A stretch of DNA of 64,000 bases, taken from contig NZ_PNFB01000002.1 in assembly GCF_003347015.1 (NCBI RefSeq), positions 124,001-188,000 of the forward strand, in the 5' to 3' direction. The number at the start of each line of letters is the position of its first letter. The stretch's first letter is position 1. The notes under the pieces were generated by a model that was not told the origin of the DNA, did no database searches, and was given only the letters and a program-made list of their open reading frames with translations. The stretch is from Brachybacterium sp. YJGR34 (GTDB taxonomy: Bacteria > Actinomycetota > Actinomycetes > Actinomycetales > Dermabacteraceae). The position numbers and the translations under genes are program-made. Of this stretch, positions 16,888 to 25,283 are shown one piece after another.

Positions 16888-17559
16888 TCACGAGGTCACC
16901 TCGACCTCCAGTCCGTGGAGCGCGGCGTACTCCTCCAGCGCCCACCAGAGGTCCGCGACCTCCTCGAGGCTGTGCGGATTCAGCCCCACGCTCACGTAGC
17001 CGAGGCCGCCGAGCAGCGGGCCGTTGAGCACGAGCTTGCGGAGCTTCGTCGTGGCGCGCGCCTTCACGGCCGGGTAGGCGTCCGGGCGGATCTCGACGTT
17101 CAGCACCTTCGAGATCCCGTCCAGGTTCGTAGCCTTCGTGATCAGCGCGTTGGTGGCACGCGCGGTCTTCTGGCTCCTGCGGTCCCGTCGGAAGCCGTGG
17201 AAGCGAGAGTCCTCGACGCGCAGCGTCAGCGCGGCGACCTCCTCCCAGTGCACCTGCAGGCCGCCCTGCGCCGTGAGGGTCTCGGGGCCGACGACGATCT
17301 CGATGAGGTCATCCCCCGCCAGCTCCGCCGCCCGTCGCGAGTTGACCAGCACCACGACCCAGATCAGGGCCGCCACCACGCCAAACGCGGCGATCAGCCA
17401 GAAGAAGAAGATCTCCGTGGAGATCGCGATCCCCGCCATGGCGATCGCGATCAGCACGGCGAGGACGATCACGACGATCGAGCCGGCGCCGAGCTTCTTC
17501 TGCTCGGCCGGCTCGGTGCGCCAGTCGATGAGGACGGGGGTATCGGGGGAGGAGGGCAT
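16888..17559 (-). CDS. two-helix membrane protein, PH-like cytoplasmic domain possible
   Basis: A 223-residue protein starting MPSSPDTPVLIDWRTEPAEQ. Two adjacent membrane helices (about residues 25-70) are followed by a soluble region beginning DLIEIVVGPETLTAQGGLQV and HWEEVAALTLR, which resembles the beta-strands of bacterial PH-domain membrane proteins. The C-terminus is charged. I cannot name a family with certainty and no function follows from the neighbours. Confidence 0.65.
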   Translation of the reverse strand: MPSSPDTPVLIDWRTEPAEQKKLGAGSIVVIVLAVLIAIAMAGIAISTEIFFFWLIAAFGVVAALIWVVVLVNSRRAAELAGDDLIEIVVGPETLTAQGGLQVHWEEVAALTLRVEDSRFHGFRRDRRSQKTARATNALITKATNLDGISKVLNVEIRPDAYPAVKARATTKLRKLVLNGPLLGGLGYVSVGLNPHSLEEVADLWWALEEYAALHGLEVEVTS

Positions 17560-17689
17560 GGCGGCGTGGTCCGATCTGGCAGAGGGTCCCGACGGCGCGG
17601 GATGCGGCGTCCTGGGGCGGGGAACGGCTGATCCTACCGAGGGGCCGCTCAGCCCCACGGCAACCACGGAGTCGTCGCGCCCGTCCCGC

Positions 17690-18361
17690 TCACCGCACCG
17701 CGGTCCCCCACGCCACCGTGTTGACCGGCCACGCCGGGGAGTGGCGCAGCAGTCCGCGCGAGGCGTGCACGGCGGTGAATCCCGCCGCCTCGATCCGCGA
17801 GAGCGTGTCGCGGTGCGGGTCGCAGCCCCCGCACAGCGCGCCCCACGGACGGCGCACGCCCTGCTGCACCCGGGAGCGGAGGCTCCCGGTCGGGGCGGCG
17901 ACATGCTCGACGAAGCGGAACCGGCCGCCGGGCCGCAGCACGCGCGTCACCTCGGCGATCGCGGCGTCCGCAGCGGGCACGGTGCACAGCACCAGCGAGC
18001 AGATCACCTCGTCGACGCAGCCGTCGGGCAGCGGCAGGTTCTCGGCGGAGACCGGCAGCACCACCACCTCCTGGCCCGATCGCGCGCACCGGTTGCGCAG
18101 CGCCTCGTGCATCGTCCGGTTCGGCTCGACCGCATACAGCCGCGAGCCCGGAGCGAGCCAGGCGAGGTTCGCCCCGCCGCCGGCGCCCAGCTCCAGCAAG
18201 TTCCCGGCGCCGAGATCCGCGAAGGCCTCCTCCTTGTGCGGACCGGTGCAGTGGTTCATCACCGTGATCGCGCGGTCCAGCAGCCGCGCACCGAGCGCCG
18301 TCATCCGGCCGTGCTCGACGGAGGTGTCCTCGTGGGGGAGCACGGTCAGCGGATCCGCCAT
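17690..18361 (-). CDS. class I SAM-dependent methyltransferase (UbiE/Methyltransf_11 type)
   Basis: A 223-residue methyltransferase. Motif I is LLELGAGGGANLAWL (about residue 55), the acidic end of strand 2 is YAVEPNRTM, and the post-motif LPLPDGCVDEVICSLVLCTV with RVLRPGGRFRFVEH is typical of small Methyltransf_11 enzymes. Three cysteines in CGGCDPH near residue 180 are unusual. A TACGGT box ends six bases before the ATG on the minus strand, so a leaderless mRNA is likely. Substrate unknown. Confidence 0.85.
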   Translation of the reverse strand: MADPLTVLPHEDTSVEHGRMTALGARLLDRAITVMNHCTGPHKEEAFADLGAGNLLELGAGGGANLAWLAPGSRLYAVEPNRTMHEALRNRCARSGQEVVVLPVSAENLPLPDGCVDEVICSLVLCTVPAADAAIAEVTRVLRPGGRFRFVEHVAAPTGSLRSRVQQGVRRPWGALCGGCDPHRDTLSRIEAAGFTAVHASRGLLRHSPAWPVNTVAWGTAVR

Positions 18362-18367
18362 CGTTCC

Positions 18368-18373
18368 ACCGTA
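18368..18373 (-). promoter_or_regulatory. -10 box for a leaderless methyltransferase transcript
   Basis: On the minus strand TACGGT is followed by six bases and then the ATG at 18361. Confidence 0.45.
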
Positions 18374-18418
18374 GTGCTCAGGCGTCGTCCGGTCAGTCCG
18401 CGGGAACGTCTCGGTCGG

Positions 18419-18766
18419 TCACCACGTCGAGCGCAGCACCCGGAGTGTCTGCTCGAGAGAAAGGCCCTCGCGGCGAGCCGTCCCCGCCAACCGACGAGCC
18501 GCCTGCGCGACGGCCGACGAGACCGGTGCGGCCTGGTCGCTGACCCTGGTGCCGGAGCCGGCCCGGGAGACGAGGAGACCGTCGGCCTCCAGCGAGCGAT
18601 AGGCCTTCGCGACCGTGCCCGGGGCGACACCGAGGTCCGAGGCGAGCTGGCGAACGGACGGCAGGCGCTCGCCCTGGCCCAGCTGGCCGGTGGTGATCAG
18701 CCCGCTGATCTGGTCATGGATCTGTCGAGCGGGACTCCCGCTCTCCGGGGAGATCACGATGATCAT
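18419..18766 (-). CDS. GntR-family regulator, YtrA-like
   Basis: A 115-residue regulator with the GntR winged helix at the N-terminus (PARQIHDQISGLITTGQLGQ, GERLPSVRQLASDLGVAPGT, VAKAYRSLEADGLLVSRAGSG) and only a short helical tail, the layout of the YtrA subfamily. YtrA-type regulators usually control a neighbouring membrane transporter and their own promoter. The ATG overlaps the stop of the upstream membrane-protein gene (ATGA), so the two are coupled. Two operator-like inverted repeats lie in front of that operon. Confidence 0.88.
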   Translation of the reverse strand: MIIVISPESGSPARQIHDQISGLITTGQLGQGERLPSVRQLASDLGVAPGTVAKAYRSLEADGLLVSRAGSGTRVSDQAAPVSSAVAQAARRLAGTARREGLSLEQTLRVLRSTW

Positions 18767-19683
18767 GAGTGCACCGAGGCGCGGGACGAGCGGGAGGGGG
18801 TCGGGGCGGGCAGGGCGGTGAGAGCCGTGAACACCCACAGGGCGAGACCGAGGATGCCGGCCAGCAGCGCCAGGACGTCCAGCGCTCCGGTGAGGGCGGA
18901 GAAGGGGGTGCCGGCCGAGAAGGGCATGGCGTCAGGGGCAGAGAACGAGCCGGTGACCCGAGAGGTGTTCGCCAGGGATCGCAGGATCGCCTCCAGGTGC
19001 AGCAGCAGCGCCCCGAGAGCGACCCGCGCGGCGTTCGCGCTGTCCAGGCGTCGAGCCGCGACGTCCATGATGTGCGGCGATTCCAGCGGTGGGCGGGCGA
19101 TCCGGGTCAGCGTCCACCAGGTCGCCGCGGAGAGCAGCGCGCACAGCGCCGCCGGCACGAGGGAGTGGTGCCACCCGTAGATGGTCGTCCCGATCGCCCC
19201 AGCCCCGAGGTCGACCCAGTACAGGACGTACTCGCCGGCCTCGTTCGGCTGCGAGGCCACACCGGCTGCGAGCGTCAGGCCGAGGATCAGTGCCAGGACG
19301 CCCATCAGCGCGACGAACCACCATGTGCTGAGGAACGAGCGCCAGGTGCGGGGCGCGAGCAGCGCTCCGGACGGGGTGGTGGGACGTCGGCGGAGCGCAC
19401 CGAGCAGCACCATGGTCAGCAGGCCGAGCAGCAACGGCAGGGTGAAGCGGGCACCGGAGAGCGCCGACCACATACCCTCGGGAACCTCGATCCACAACGG
19501 GACTGCGCTGAGGAGCGGATAAGCGGCAGCGACGATCGCCGCGATTCCGGCGATCGCCGCGACGCGGGCGCGACCGGCGAGAATCGTGTGGCTCCTGCGC
19601 CGGAACATCAGCCAGGAGACCACGGCGAGCAGGGTGCTCACCAGGGACGGCCAGAGCAGCGTCCAGATCAGCATCCAGGGCAT
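18763..19683 (-). CDS. membrane protein co-transcribed with the GntR regulator
   Basis: A 306-residue protein with about seven or eight hydrophobic helices, starting MPWMLIWTLLWPSLVSTLLA, with short polar loops and no recognised motif. A GGAGG ribosome site lies seven bases before ATG 19683. It is the first gene of a two-gene operon with the YtrA-like regulator, so its amount is probably what the regulator controls. No ABC ATPase accompanies it, unlike many YtrA loci. Function unknown. Confidence 0.75.
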   Translation of the reverse strand: MPWMLIWTLLWPSLVSTLLAVVSWLMFRRRSHTILAGRARVAAIAGIAAIVAAAYPLLSAVPLWIEVPEGMWSALSGARFTLPLLLGLLTMVLLGALRRRPTTPSGALLAPRTWRSFLSTWWFVALMGVLALILGLTLAAGVASQPNEAGEYVLYWVDLGAGAIGTTIYGWHHSLVPAALCALLSAATWWTLTRIARPPLESPHIMDVAARRLDSANAARVALGALLLHLEAILRSLANTSRVTGSFSAPDAMPFSAGTPFSALTGALDVLALLAGILGLALWVFTALTALPAPTPSRSSRASVHS

Positions 19684-19699
19684 GGTGTGCCTCCAGGGT

Positions 19700-19740
19700 G
19701 TATCAGCAAGGTGACACGAAGCGTATCAGGATGGTGGTAC
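19700..19740 (-). promoter_or_regulatory. two GntR operator-like inverted repeats
   Basis: GTATCA-N6-TGACAC (19700-19717) and GTATCA-N6-TGGTAC (19723-19740) share the same half-site, spacing of six and near-palindromic form, with centres 23 bases apart (about two helical turns). They lie immediately upstream of the membrane protein/GntR operon, which suggests autoregulation. Confidence 0.6.
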
Positions 19741-19782
19741 GCATGGAGGCTTGTTGATCTGGTGGCGCCCGCCCTGCCGCCC

Positions 19783-21429
19783 TCACGCCGAGGCGCTCGG
19801 TTCCTCCTCCGTGCCGACCGGGGAAGGATCCTGCGCCGGCAGGTGCAGGGTCTCGCTGGGGTCGAAGCCGGGCTTCCAGGCCCGTACCCATGCGGGCCGC
19901 TGCCCGCGGTAGGTGGAGGCGAGCTGCCAGGAGCCCTCGCTGGCTGTGCCCATCAGTCGCGCCTGGCGTGGCGCGGAGCCGGGGGCGGGCGGCGCGCTCG
20001 ACCATCCGATGCGCGTGCCGGGGGTGTCGCAGACCAGCCTCCCGTCCTCGCCGAGCCTTGGCGTGCCGGTCTGCTGGAGCCTGCCGCAGGGCCGCCAGGA
20101 CTCCAGCAGCTCCGCCTCCTCGAGCAGGCCGAGGTCGCCGTGATCCGTGGTCCATGTGTCCAGTGCTTCGCGCAGCCGCTCGAGATCCTGGCGGTGCCGG
20201 GGGTCACCGGCGAGGTCGGTCATCTCGTGCGGATCCGCCTCGGTGTCGAACAGCAGCTCAGCGGGCTTGCGGGGCGCCACGAGAGTCCGCTGCGCCTCGG
20301 TGAGGTGATCGGGCTGGTCGCCGGAGCCTCGCTGCGTGGCCTCCGCGAAGGCGAGCTCCCGCAGCTCGGCCCAGGTGGCCAGGGCGTCGGGGTAGTGGCA
20401 GTGCTGCATCGGCGGCCGGTCCGGATGCAGGTTGCGGACATAGCGGAAGCGCCCTTCGCGCACGGTCCGCACCGTGTCCTCCTGCTCGTCCATGCGGTCG
20501 CGTCCCCCGAAGACGTGCGGCGGGGTCTCCCGGCGCGCACCGGTGCGATCCAGCAGAGGGCCGGCCTGCATCCACGACGGGATGTCGAGCCCGCACATCT
20601 CGAGCATCGTGGGCGCCAGGGAGACCAGACCCACCGGCTCCGCGACGGCGCCCGGCTCCAGCCGGCCGGGCCATCGGACGATCAGCGGGACCCGCAGTCC
20701 GGCCTCGCCGGCCCACCGCTTGTGGCCGGGGAAGCCGGCGCCGTGGTCGCTCCAGAACACCACGATGGTGCTCTCGGCCAGACCGTCCTCCTCGAGCTGG
20801 TCCAGGATCGTGCCCACCCAGTGATCCATCTCCGCGATGAGGTCGAAGTAGTTCGCCCAGGCCCGGCGGAACGTCTCGGTGTCCGGGTGGTACGGCGGGA
20901 GGGTCACGGCGGAAGGGTCGCAGCGGTCCGCCTCGGCGACATGCGGTGTCGCCTCCCGGAGCTCTTCCGGGTCCAGGTAGATCTGGGACTCGTGGGTGAT
21001 GAGCCCGTGGAAGGCTGCGAAGAACCGTGCGCCCTCGGGGCGATCGCGCCAGTGCGAGGAGTTCGAGTCGTCGTCGAAGGCCGTGCCGGGCGCCTCCGTC
21101 TGGAAGTCGCGGAACCAGTTGTTGGTCGTGTAGTACCCGGCCTCGCGCAGGATCTCCGGGAGCAGCTGCACCTCGTCGGGCAGCACCGCGTTCGACCGCA
21201 TGTGCATGGTGCCGATGGATGTGGGGTGGCACCCGGTCATGACCGCCGAGCGCGACGGCGCGCAGACGGGGGCGGAGGCGTAGGCGCGGTCGAAGCGTGC
21301 GCCGTGCGCCGCCAGGCGGTCCAGGTTCGGGGTGCGGGCCCGCTCGGCCCCGGGCCACACCCCGGCGTAGGTGCCCAGATGCGGGTTGATGTCGTGGGTG
21401 CTGATCCACAGGATGTTGGGACGGTTCAC
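19783..21429 (-). CDS. sulfatase, Cys-type (CxPSR)
   Basis: A 548-residue type I sulfatase. VNRPNILWISTHDINPHLGT holds the N-terminal metal-ligand region, and PVCAPSRSAVMTG has the C-x-P-S-R motif whose cysteine (Cys56) must be turned into formylglycine by a maturase. WSDHGAGFPGHKRWAGEAG carries the second metal/sulfate-binding region. There is no signal peptide, so it is probably cytoplasmic and acts on imported sulfate esters. Start GTG 21429 is supported by GAGG nine bases upstream and by alignment of the family N-terminus. It follows an MFS gene by 11 bases and is divergent from a TetR gene. Substrate unknown; no maturase is in the window. Confidence 0.9.
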   Translation of the reverse strand: MNRPNILWISTHDINPHLGTYAGVWPGAERARTPNLDRLAAHGARFDRAYASAPVCAPSRSAVMTGCHPTSIGTMHMRSNAVLPDEVQLLPEILREAGYYTTNNWFRDFQTEAPGTAFDDDSNSSHWRDRPEGARFFAAFHGLITHESQIYLDPEELREATPHVAEADRCDPSAVTLPPYHPDTETFRRAWANYFDLIAEMDHWVGTILDQLEEDGLAESTIVVFWSDHGAGFPGHKRWAGEAGLRVPLIVRWPGRLEPGAVAEPVGLVSLAPTMLEMCGLDIPSWMQAGPLLDRTGARRETPPHVFGGRDRMDEQEDTVRTVREGRFRYVRNLHPDRPPMQHCHYPDALATWAELRELAFAEATQRGSGDQPDHLTEAQRTLVAPRKPAELLFDTEADPHEMTDLAGDPRHRQDLERLREALDTWTTDHGDLGLLEEAELLESWRPCGRLQQTGTPRLGEDGRLVCDTPGTRIGWSSAPPAPGSAPRQARLMGTASEGSWQLASTYRGQRPAWVRAWKPGFDPSETLHLPAQDPSPVGTEEEPSASA

Positions 21430-21440
21430 GATGGAGGACC

Positions 21441-22796
21441 TCACGGGGAGAGAGTGGTCTGGGGGTCGGCGCCGACGTCGGTGAGGGCCAGCATCGCGCG
21501 CCGGTCCCGCGGGAAGGTGATCTGCAGGCCGGTCAGGACGACCCCGTTCACCAGCACCACCGCGACGATGGTCCACAGCACCGCGCCCTGGGTGCCGATC
21601 GCCCCGGCGACGAAGCCGGTGATCAGCGCCAGCGCGGAGTAGCTGATCGATTCGACGATCGAGATCATGAACCCGAAGGCGGTGCCGCGGTGCTCCGGCG
21701 GGACGATGGCCATGACGATCGGACGGTTCAGGATCGGATTCCAGCCCTGGAAGGCTCCCATGAGGGCGAAGAACAGACTGTAGGTCCACACGCCGTCATA
21801 GGTCACCTGGGTGGCGAGGAACGCCAGACCGCCGAAGGCGAACTGCGAGAGCTGCAGCAGCGTCACCCGGCCGCGGTCCGCGCTGAAGCGGTTCGCGACG
21901 TCCCCGAGATATCCGATGACGATGTTGCCGGCGAGATAGCCGATGCCGAAGGGCGCGAAGGCCGCGGTCGCCACCTGGATCGACAGTCCGTGGGCCTCGA
22001 CGAGGAGCACGACGGCGAAGGCGCCGAGGACGGGATGCGGGGACAGCAACCGGCTGATGACCAGCACGACGTAGCTGGGCAGGCGGAACAGGGATGCCAC
22101 GGTCCGCCAGCTGACGCCGTCGTCGGTCGCGGTGCCGGCCTCGCGGTGATCGGCGCGGCCGTCCATGTAGCCGATGCCCGGGTCCTTCAGGAACAGCAGG
22201 ATCGCGAGGCCGGCGAGGATGTTGATGACGCCGATGGCCACATAGCCCCAGCGCCAGCCCTCCGGGACGTCGGCGAGCTGCCCGAACACCGGTGTGAGCA
22301 GTGAGCTGCTGATCACCAGGGCTCCGTACACCCAGCCGATCACGCGTCCGCGCTTGGCGTCGGGGAAGGAGTCGCCCACGACCGCGGGGAGGAACACGTG
22401 GGCGGCCGTGAAGCCGGCGGCGGCGATCGTGTTGAGGATCAGTAGCTGCAGGAAGTCCTGCGAGAACGCGGCGACGATCGCCCACACGCCCCAGAGCCCG
22501 CTCGCGATCGCGAGGACGGTGCGGCGGGCGAGGAAGCGGGTGAGGAACACCCAGAACGGGCCCGAGACCACGCTGACCAGGCGGCCCGCGGCGACCAGGA
22601 CGCCGAGCGCACTGGTGGCCAGCCCCAGTGAGGCCGCGATGACGGGGAACAGTGCGCTGAGCAGGCCACTCTCGGCGGAGTCCGTGACCATCGCCCCGGA
22701 GATCAGGGCGACGTTCCGCTTGCGGTGGGGTGCCCCTTGGGGGCTGGGGCTGGGGCCCGGGGCGCTCGGTGCCGTGGGGGCGTGCTGAGTGGTCAT
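21441..22796 (-). CDS. MFS transporter linked to the sulfatase
   Basis: A 451-residue major facilitator with about 12 helices after a Pro/Ser-rich head of about 25 residues. The first cytoplasmic loop and the basic ARRTVLAIASGLWG segment fit MFS loop 2-3, and the central loop holds DGRADHREAGT. Starts at ATG 22796. The sulfatase starts 11 bases after its stop, so the pair is one operon, and import of a sulfated or otherwise related substrate is a fair inference. The shared TetR operator lies 39 bases upstream. Confidence 0.85.
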   Translation of the reverse strand: MTTQHAPTAPSAPGPSPSPQGAPHRKRNVALISGAMVTDSAESGLLSALFPVIAASLGLATSALGVLVAAGRLVSVVSGPFWVFLTRFLARRTVLAIASGLWGVWAIVAAFSQDFLQLLILNTIAAAGFTAAHVFLPAVVGDSFPDAKRGRVIGWVYGALVISSSLLTPVFGQLADVPEGWRWGYVAIGVINILAGLAILLFLKDPGIGYMDGRADHREAGTATDDGVSWRTVASLFRLPSYVVLVISRLLSPHPVLGAFAVVLLVEAHGLSIQVATAAFAPFGIGYLAGNIVIGYLGDVANRFSADRGRVTLLQLSQFAFGGLAFLATQVTYDGVWTYSLFFALMGAFQGWNPILNRPIVMAIVPPEHRGTAFGFMISIVESISYSALALITGFVAGAIGTQGAVLWTIVAVVLVNGVVLTGLQITFPRDRRAMLALTDVGADPQTTLSP

Positions 22797-22834
22797 CGTG
22801 GCCTCACGTCGTCGTGGAAGGTTCGGTCGGCGCA

Positions 22835-22856
22835 ATCTACCGAGCACTCGGTAGAT
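22835..22856. promoter_or_regulatory. perfect TetR-type operator between divergent MFS/sulfatase and TetR genes
   Basis: ATCTACCGAG-CA-CTCGGTAGAT: two perfect 10-base arms around a 2-base centre, located 25 bases before the TetR start and 39 before the MFS start. The position allows control of both directions. Confidence 0.75.
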
Positions 22857-22881
22857 AGTCAACGAATGGCAAACTGTCCGG

Positions 22882-23481
22882 ATGAGCGAGCAGACCACGC
22901 GCCCCCGTCGCGAACGCCTGTCCCGCGAGGTGCGCCAGGCGCGGATACTCGATGCAGCCGTCGAGGTCTTCGGCAGGTCGGGCTTCCGCGAGGGTTCGCT
23001 GCAGGAGGTCGCCCGGGCCGCCGGGATGACGGTGCCGGGGCTGCTGCACTACTACCCGAGCAAGGTCGAGCTCCTCTTCGCGGTGCTGGCCCACTGGCAG
23101 GCGATCCAGACCGAGCTGCTGGAGACGGTGGGCGTGCAGTCCACCTTCGAGCGCGGGCGTCTGATCCTGCAGCGGAACCTGGAGCACCGCGGGATGATGC
23201 GGCTGCGCGTCACCCTCACCGCGGAGACCGCCTCGGAGGACCACCCTGCTCACGAGCGGATGGTCCAGCGCTACCGGGAGACCGCGGCCTCGTTCGAGCG
23301 CACCATCTCCGAGGACGTGGCGCGCGGTGACCTGCCCCCTCTCATCGATGTCCCCGGCACGGCGCACTCGCTGATCGCGCTGCTGGACTCCCTGCAGATG
23401 CAGCATTTCCTCACCCCGGAGGTCGACATCGCGCAGGTCTACGAGACCGGGGCCCGGCGCCTGCTGGGAATGCGGGAGTAG
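22882..23481 (+). CDS. TetR-family transcriptional regulator
   Basis: A 199-residue TetR/AcrR-type repressor. The helix-turn-helix is in EVRQARILDAAVEVFGRSGF, then SLQEVARAAGMTVPGLLHYYPSKVELLFAVL, with the typical LLHYYPSK recognition-helix end. The C-terminal ligand domain has no close signature. Divergent from the MFS-sulfatase operon, with a perfect palindromic operator in the spacer, so it very probably represses that operon and itself. The ligand may be the transported compound or its product. Confidence 0.92.
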   Translation: MSEQTTRPRRERLSREVRQARILDAAVEVFGRSGFREGSLQEVARAAGMTVPGLLHYYPSKVELLFAVLAHWQAIQTELLETVGVQSTFERGRLILQRNLEHRGMMRLRVTLTAETASEDHPAHERMVQRYRETAASFERTISEDVARGDLPPLIDVPGTAHSLIALLDSLQMQHFLTPEVDIAQVYETGARRLLGMRE

Positions 23482-23551
23482 GGCATCGCTCGACCCGCCG
23501 TGCGCTGCCTCCGCCGGTGAACACCCACCCCACCCCGTCGGCCCCGCGTCC

Positions 23552-23557
23552 TACCCT
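23552..23557 (+). promoter_or_regulatory. -10 box for a leaderless aminotransferase transcript
   Basis: TACCCT ends six bases before the ATG at 23564 and no ribosome site is present. Confidence 0.45.
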
Positions 23558-23563
23558 GATCCC

Positions 23564-24679
23564 ATGCCCGACCGCCCTGACGCCACCCCCCGCTCCGCGC
23601 CCGACGAGGCCATCCGCCTGCGCCCGGGGCTCGAGGCCCTGCCCGCCTACGTCGCCGGGAAGCCGGCCGCCCAGGACGGCACGCTCCGCTACAAGATCTC
23701 CTCGAACGAGTCCCCCTTCCCGCCCCTGGCCACGGTGCGCGATGCCGTCGTGGACTCCCTCGAGGGCGTCCACCGCTATCCGGATGCGGCCGCCTACGCG
23801 CTCCGCGAGGCGCTCGGGCTCGAGCACGGCGTGGACCCCTCGCAGATCGCGCTGTCCACAGGGTCGGTCGCGGTCAGCGGCGACCTGGTGCGCGCCCTCG
23901 TGGCCGACGGCGACGAGGTGGTCTACGCCTGGCGCTCCTTCGAGGCGTACCCGATCGTCGTCGGCTCTCACGGAGGTGTCGCGGTGCCGGTGCCGCTGAC
24001 GGAGACCTTCGAGCACGATCTGGAGGCCATGGCGGCCGCGATCACCGAGCGCACGCGCCTGGTCATCCTGTGCACCCCCAACAACCCCACCGGTCCCTCG
24101 CTGAGCACCGAGCAGGTCGAGGACTTCCTGGCCCGTGTGCCGGAGCACGTGGTGGTCGCGATCGACGAGGCGTACCGCGAGTTCCACGACCCCGCCACCG
24201 TGCTGGGCACCACCGGGATCTTCCGTCGCCACGGCAACGTGGTGCTGCTGCGCACCTTCTCCAAGCTGCAGGGGCTGGCGGGTCTGCGCATCGGCTACGC
24301 CGTCGCCCATCCGCGGCTGGCCCGGGCGCTGGGCCAGGTCACCGTGCCCTTCGGGGCGAGCGTTCCCGCTCAGGCGGCGGCGCTCGCGAGCCTCGACGAG
24401 GGGGTCCGGGAGGAGCTGGGGCGGCGCGCGGAGTGGATCCGCTCCGAGCGTTCGCGCGTCCTGGCGGCGCTGGGCGCCCAGGGGTGGTCCCTGCCGGTCT
24501 CCCAGGGCAACTTCGTGTACTTCCCGCTCGGCGCGGAGAGCGCGGAGTTCGTCGCCTTCGCCGAGGAGCGCGGGCTCGTGCTGCGCGGCTACGGGGCCGA
24601 CGGGGTCCGTGCGACCATCGCCGAGCAGGAGGCCAGCGACCTCCTCATCGAGATCGCCCGCCAGTGGCGGGAGCGCTGA
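23564..24679 (+). CDS. HisC-type aminotransferase (histidinol-phosphate/aromatic)
   Basis: A 371-residue PLP-dependent aminotransferase of fold type I. Substrate-side motif SSNESPFPP at about residue 47, TPNNPTG at 171, DEAYREF at 201, and the PLP-binding lysine Lys234 in RTFSKLQGLAGLRIGYA. Length and motifs fit HisC and its aromatic-aminotransferase paralogue (pat) in Actinobacteria; with no his genes nearby the aromatic role is at least as likely. Its 3' end overlaps the convergent RDD gene by 35 bases. Confidence 0.88.
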   Translation: MPDRPDATPRSAPDEAIRLRPGLEALPAYVAGKPAAQDGTLRYKISSNESPFPPLATVRDAVVDSLEGVHRYPDAAAYALREALGLEHGVDPSQIALSTGSVAVSGDLVRALVADGDEVVYAWRSFEAYPIVVGSHGGVAVPVPLTETFEHDLEAMAAAITERTRLVILCTPNNPTGPSLSTEQVEDFLARVPEHVVVAIDEAYREFHDPATVLGTTGIFRRHGNVVLLRTFSKLQGLAGLRIGYAVAHPRLARALGQVTVPFGASVPAQAAALASLDEGVREELGRRAEWIRSERSRVLAALGAQGWSLPVSQGNFVYFPLGAESAEFVAFAEERGLVLRGYGADGVRATIAEQEASDLLIEIARQWRER

Positions 24680-25229
24680 GCACCACGGCCGTGCCCGCTG
24701 CGAGGTCGTGCGGTCCGCGGCCGCTCCCGCGCAGGCCCATCACCGCGAAGGCCCCGATCCCCGCATAGGTGAGGACCGTGGCCGTCCAGGTCACGCGGTC
24801 CCCGCGCTCGAAGCCGCCCCAGGCCGCGCCGATCCCGGTCACGTGGGCGAGCTGCCAGGGCACGAAGATCTTCACGGTGCTGCGCAACAGGGCGCGGGGC
24901 AGGGGGAGCGGCGTCGGATCGACCATCGCGGCTCGACCGGCGCCGTCGGCGCCGCCGGCCGCCTCCGCCGCGTCGACGGCGACCACCCGCAGCCCCTGTC
25001 GGCGCTTCCCCCAGGTGGCGCCGTGCGGACCCGACTCGGCGCGGGCCGCGACGAGAGTCGCGAGAGCCGGCGGCACGGCGCTGATGAGGTAGGCGTAGGT
25101 GCGCGAGGAGCCCAGATCGGTCAGGCGGAGGGTCGCGATCCCCGCGGGCAGCAGGGCCGCGCAGATCCCCAGGTACCCGGAACAGTCCAGGAGGTACCCG
25201 GCCAGGCGACGCCCCGCGAGGTGGTGCAT
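24645..25229 (-). CDS. RDD-family membrane protein
   Basis: A 194-residue protein starting MHHLAGRRLAGYLLDCSGYL, with the R-x3-Y-x2-D form of the RDD motif in the first helix and GPHGATWGKRRQGLRVVAVD, the second RDD hallmark (G-x3-GKR-x2-G), at about residue 67. About four or five helices. RDD proteins are poorly characterised; some act as small ion exchangers or membrane partners. Start ATG 25229 fits the motif position. Convergent and overlapping with the aminotransferase gene. Confidence 0.78.
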   Translation of the reverse strand: MHHLAGRRLAGYLLDCSGYLGICAALLPAGIATLRLTDLGSSRTYAYLISAVPPALATLVAARAESGPHGATWGKRRQGLRVVAVDAAEAAGGADGAGRAAMVDPTPLPLPRALLRSTVKIFVPWQLAHVTGIGAAWGGFERGDRVTWTATVLTYAGIGAFAVMGLRGSGRGPHDLAAGTAVVLSAPATGGRSR

Positions 25230-25283
25230 GCCGCCATCCCAGCACGCCCGGGCGCGAAGAGCACGCGAATATCCGGGGTCCGG

